In this document: piece after piece, positions 5,784-7,506 of the stretch
Layout: each line of letters begins with the position of its first letter
How positions within the stretch are numbered: position 1 is the stretch's first letter
Source of the DNA: Desulfuromonadales bacterium
GTDB taxonomy: Bacteria > Desulfobacterota > Desulfuromonadia > Desulfuromonadales > UBA2294
Reading direction: 5' to 3'
Assembly: GCA_030591795.1 (NCBI GenBank)
Contig: JAUVAJ010000076.1
Coordinates: 1-7,506 of the forward strand
Length of the DNA: 7,506 bases
Made by a program: the position numbers and the translations under genes
The notes under the pieces: generated by a model
Seen by the model: the letters and a program-made list of their open reading frames with translations, nothing else
The model's database searches: none
Told to the model about the DNA's origin: nothing

Positions 5784-6851
5784 ATGTTCAAAAACCAACA
5801 AGCTCAAATGGCTGGCACCACAACTGGAGCCCAGGCGAATAACCATTGGTCGTACGAAGAGGTCATGCAGAATATCGACATCGGCATCATTGTTGTCGAT
5901 GCCGCGGCTCGAACCGTCCATTATCATAACCCGACAGCCCTGCGACTGCTTGCAAAGAGCAACAGCACCCTTGACTTTCAAGACCTTCCCGCGCAACTGT
6001 TTGACCCGCATAGCGAACAGGACAGTTCTGATATTTCTCACACTGTAAATCGTGATGGACGCCTGCTTGGCTTCTCTTCTTACCCGGCCTCAGAGCACCA
6101 CGACTGCCTGTTAGTCCGTGACATTACTGAAAAACGGCGACTTGAGTCGATTGCTCAAGCAGTGAACACCATGGACAACATCGGCTTCATTTTTTCCGGT
6201 ATACGCCACGAAATCGGCAACCCGCTCAATTCAATAAAAATGACGATCAGTGTTCTACAAAAAAACCTCGACGATTTTCCCAAGGCGGCGGTCGGGACTT
6301 ACCTGGAAAGAGTCGCCTCGGAAATCACCAGGATGGAATATCTACTCAAATCGCTGAAGAACTTCAGCATGTTTGAAAAGCAAGACATACGCGAACACGA
6401 CCTCGGCACCTTTCTCGAAAAACTGCAAGCATTGGTCGCCGTTGATTTTGCACAAAAAGGGATTGGACTGCTGATCGAACCGGCACCAGAAAACATCTGC
6501 GCCCGTTTTGACCCACGCGCGCTACATCAGGTGTTACTCAACCTGCTCTCCAATGCCGTTGATGCCTTACACGGCAGACCCAACAAGGAGATTCGAATCA
6601 GCACTGCAACTAGTGGTGAACTCTGCTGGCTGACTGTACGGGACAACGGCTGTGGAATGAATGAGGAGCAGCGCAAACTGTTATTTCAACCATTTTGCAC
6701 CAGTAAACCACACGGCAATGGACTCGGACTGGTGATCACCCGCAAACTTCTGGCAATAATGCAGGCCAGTATCGACATTCGCAGCACTGACGGTGAAGGA
6801 ACAATAGTACAGATCGCCTTGCCACTGGCAATGGAGCGTGACGAGACATGA
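5784..6851 (+). CDS. Soluble PAS-domain sensor histidine kinase (NtrB-like)
   Basis: The 355-residue protein has no membrane segments, so it senses a cytoplasmic cue or a partner protein. Residues about 22-118 resemble a PAS domain (YEEVMQNIDIGIIVVDAAARTVHYHNPTA). The HisKA-type dimerisation helix carries the phospho-accepting H142 in GIRHEIGNPLNS. The HATPase domain shows the N box LLSNAVDA with N257, the G1 box DNGCGM at 287-292, an F box around F301-F304, and the G2 box GNGLGL at 311-316. All catalytic motifs are intact. The HExxNPL form of the H box is the one seen in NtrB-like kinases. The ATG has AGGG 9 nt upstream. The stop overlaps the ATG of the response regulator, so the two are translationally coupled cognate partners. 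The ligand of the PAS domain is unknown. Confidence 0.92.
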   Translation: MFKNQQAQMAGTTTGAQANNHWSYEEVMQNIDIGIIVVDAAARTVHYHNPTALRLLAKSNSTLDFQDLPAQLFDPHSEQDSSDISHTVNRDGRLLGFSSYPASEHHDCLLVRDITEKRRLESIAQAVNTMDNIGFIFSGIRHEIGNPLNSIKMTISVLQKNLDDFPKAAVGTYLERVASEITRMEYLLKSLKNFSMFEKQDIREHDLGTFLEKLQALVAVDFAQKGIGLLIEPAPENICARFDPRALHQVLLNLLSNAVDALHGRPNKEIRISTATSGELCWLTVRDNGCGMNEEQRKLLFQPFCTSKPHGNGLGLVITRKLLAIMQASIDIRSTDGEGTIVQIALPLAMERDET

Positions 6852-7506
6852 AAGAGATTTTACTTGTCGATGATGAACATCCGTTTCTGCTCAGTCTGAA
6901 AGATGGGCTAACCGCGTACAGCCCGGAATTCAATGTAATGCTGGCCACTACAGTTCAGGAAGCTCTTAATATCCTGAAGATCATGGATGTTGATTTACTG
7001 GTCACTGACCTCAAACTACCTGGAGCCGATGGTTTTCAACTACTCGCTTCAGCCAGTCGAACCCATCCGCACCTGCCGGTGATCGTCATGACCGCATTTG
7101 GCACCCCGGAGATTGAAGCGCGATTGTCGCAAATGAACGCTATGCACTTTCTCGAGAAACCACTCGATTTCGATGAGCTGACTCAGACCATCGAATCGGC
7201 GCTCTCATCTGAATCGCTCAGCTATATTCGTGGCATCACTCTTGCCACATTTCTCCAGCTTGTGCATATGGAGAGAAAAACCTGTTCACTGAAGATCCGC
7301 AATAAAGATAGAACCGGTTACCTGTTTCTGAAAAATGGTGAGCTGCTCGATGCCCAGACTGGCGAAAAAACCGGAGAGCCCGCTGCCCTTGACATTATGT
7401 CCTGGGATGACACTGAAATCGAGATGGACAATATTTGCCGCCGAGACGACTCAGAAGTAAGTTCATCTCTGGAGTTTCTGTTGATGGAAGCTTTTCGCAT
7501 TAAGGA
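6848..7506 (+). CDS. Response regulator: receiver plus DUF4388/PATAN-like domain, partial (3' end outside window)
   Basis: The ATG overlaps the kinase stop by 4 bases (ATGA), and a GGAG lies 11 nt upstream. Residues 1-120 form a CheY-like receiver: acidic D8 and D9, phospho-acceptor D54 in LLVTDLKLPGADG, the switch threonine T82 in IVMTAFG, and K104 in FLEKPLDF. From about residue 127 (IRGITLATFLQLVHMERKT) through LKIRNKDRTGYLFLKNGELLDAQTG, the sequence resembles DUF4388, also called PATAN. That domain is common in deltaproteobacterial and cyanobacterial regulators and is thought to act through protein contacts rather than DNA binding. No helix-turn-helix, AAA+ or cyclic-di-GMP domain is seen in the 219 visible residues. 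The frame is open at the right edge, so another domain could follow. The assignment to the kinase is firm; the output is not known. Confidence 0.9.
   Translation, partial: MKEILLVDDEHPFLLSLKDGLTAYSPEFNVMLATTVQEALNILKIMDVDLLVTDLKLPGADGFQLLASASRTHPHLPVIVMTAFGTPEIEARLSQMNAMHFLEKPLDFDELTQTIESALSSESLSYIRGITLATFLQLVHMERKTCSLKIRNKDRTGYLFLKNGELLDAQTGEKTGEPAALDIMSWDDTEIEMDNICRRDDSEVSSSLEFLLMEAFRIK

Overview
The window looks like a chromosomal piece of a Gram-negative deltaproteobacterium, most likely of the Desulfuromonadales type (Geobacter, Desulfuromonas or Pelobacter relatives). This rests on a moderate G+C content, a response regulator with a C-terminal DUF4388/PATAN-like domain, a stand-alone AAA_26-DRTGG protein, and a -24/-12 (sigma-54) promoter in front of an ammonium transporter. 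The taxonomic call is inference from gene content, not from a search.

Left part (1-3711, all on the minus strand). In transcription order, a cytosolic AAA_26-DRTGG P-loop protein (3711-2614) is followed by an exported protein of nine Sel1 repeats (2487-1297). A strong sigma-70 promoter with a GC-rich discriminator (1273-1245) then drives a tRNA with anticodon CAU, read as elongator tRNA-Met (1143-1067). Next come a strong intrinsic terminator (1062-1021) and tilS (1007 to beyond the left edge). tilS starts only 13 bases after the terminator U-tract, so its transcription probably depends on readthrough from the tRNA promoter.

Middle part (3712-5783). A divergent control region carries a near-consensus sigma-54 promoter (3935-3950). 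A degenerate second copy of its -24 half lies at 3752-3780, and a 17-bp dyad at 3835-3851 is well placed for an NtrC-like activator. This drives an ammonium transporter gene (4016-5371) that has no glnK beside it. The 3' end of the transporter gene runs into a 164-bp imperfect palindrome (5324-5487) with two 80-nt arms and a 4-nt loop. That element supplies the last 15 codons and the stop codon. An AT-rich gap with a perfect TATAAT box follows.

Right part (5784-7506, plus strand). A soluble NtrB-like PAS histidine kinase overlaps by 4 bases a response regulator whose output region resembles DUF4388/PATAN and which runs off the right edge. The two form a translationally coupled two-component pair. 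Its signal and target cannot be read from the window.

The most unusual items are the fold-back element forming the C-terminus of the ammonium transporter, and the tRNA(CAU)-terminator-tilS arrangement.
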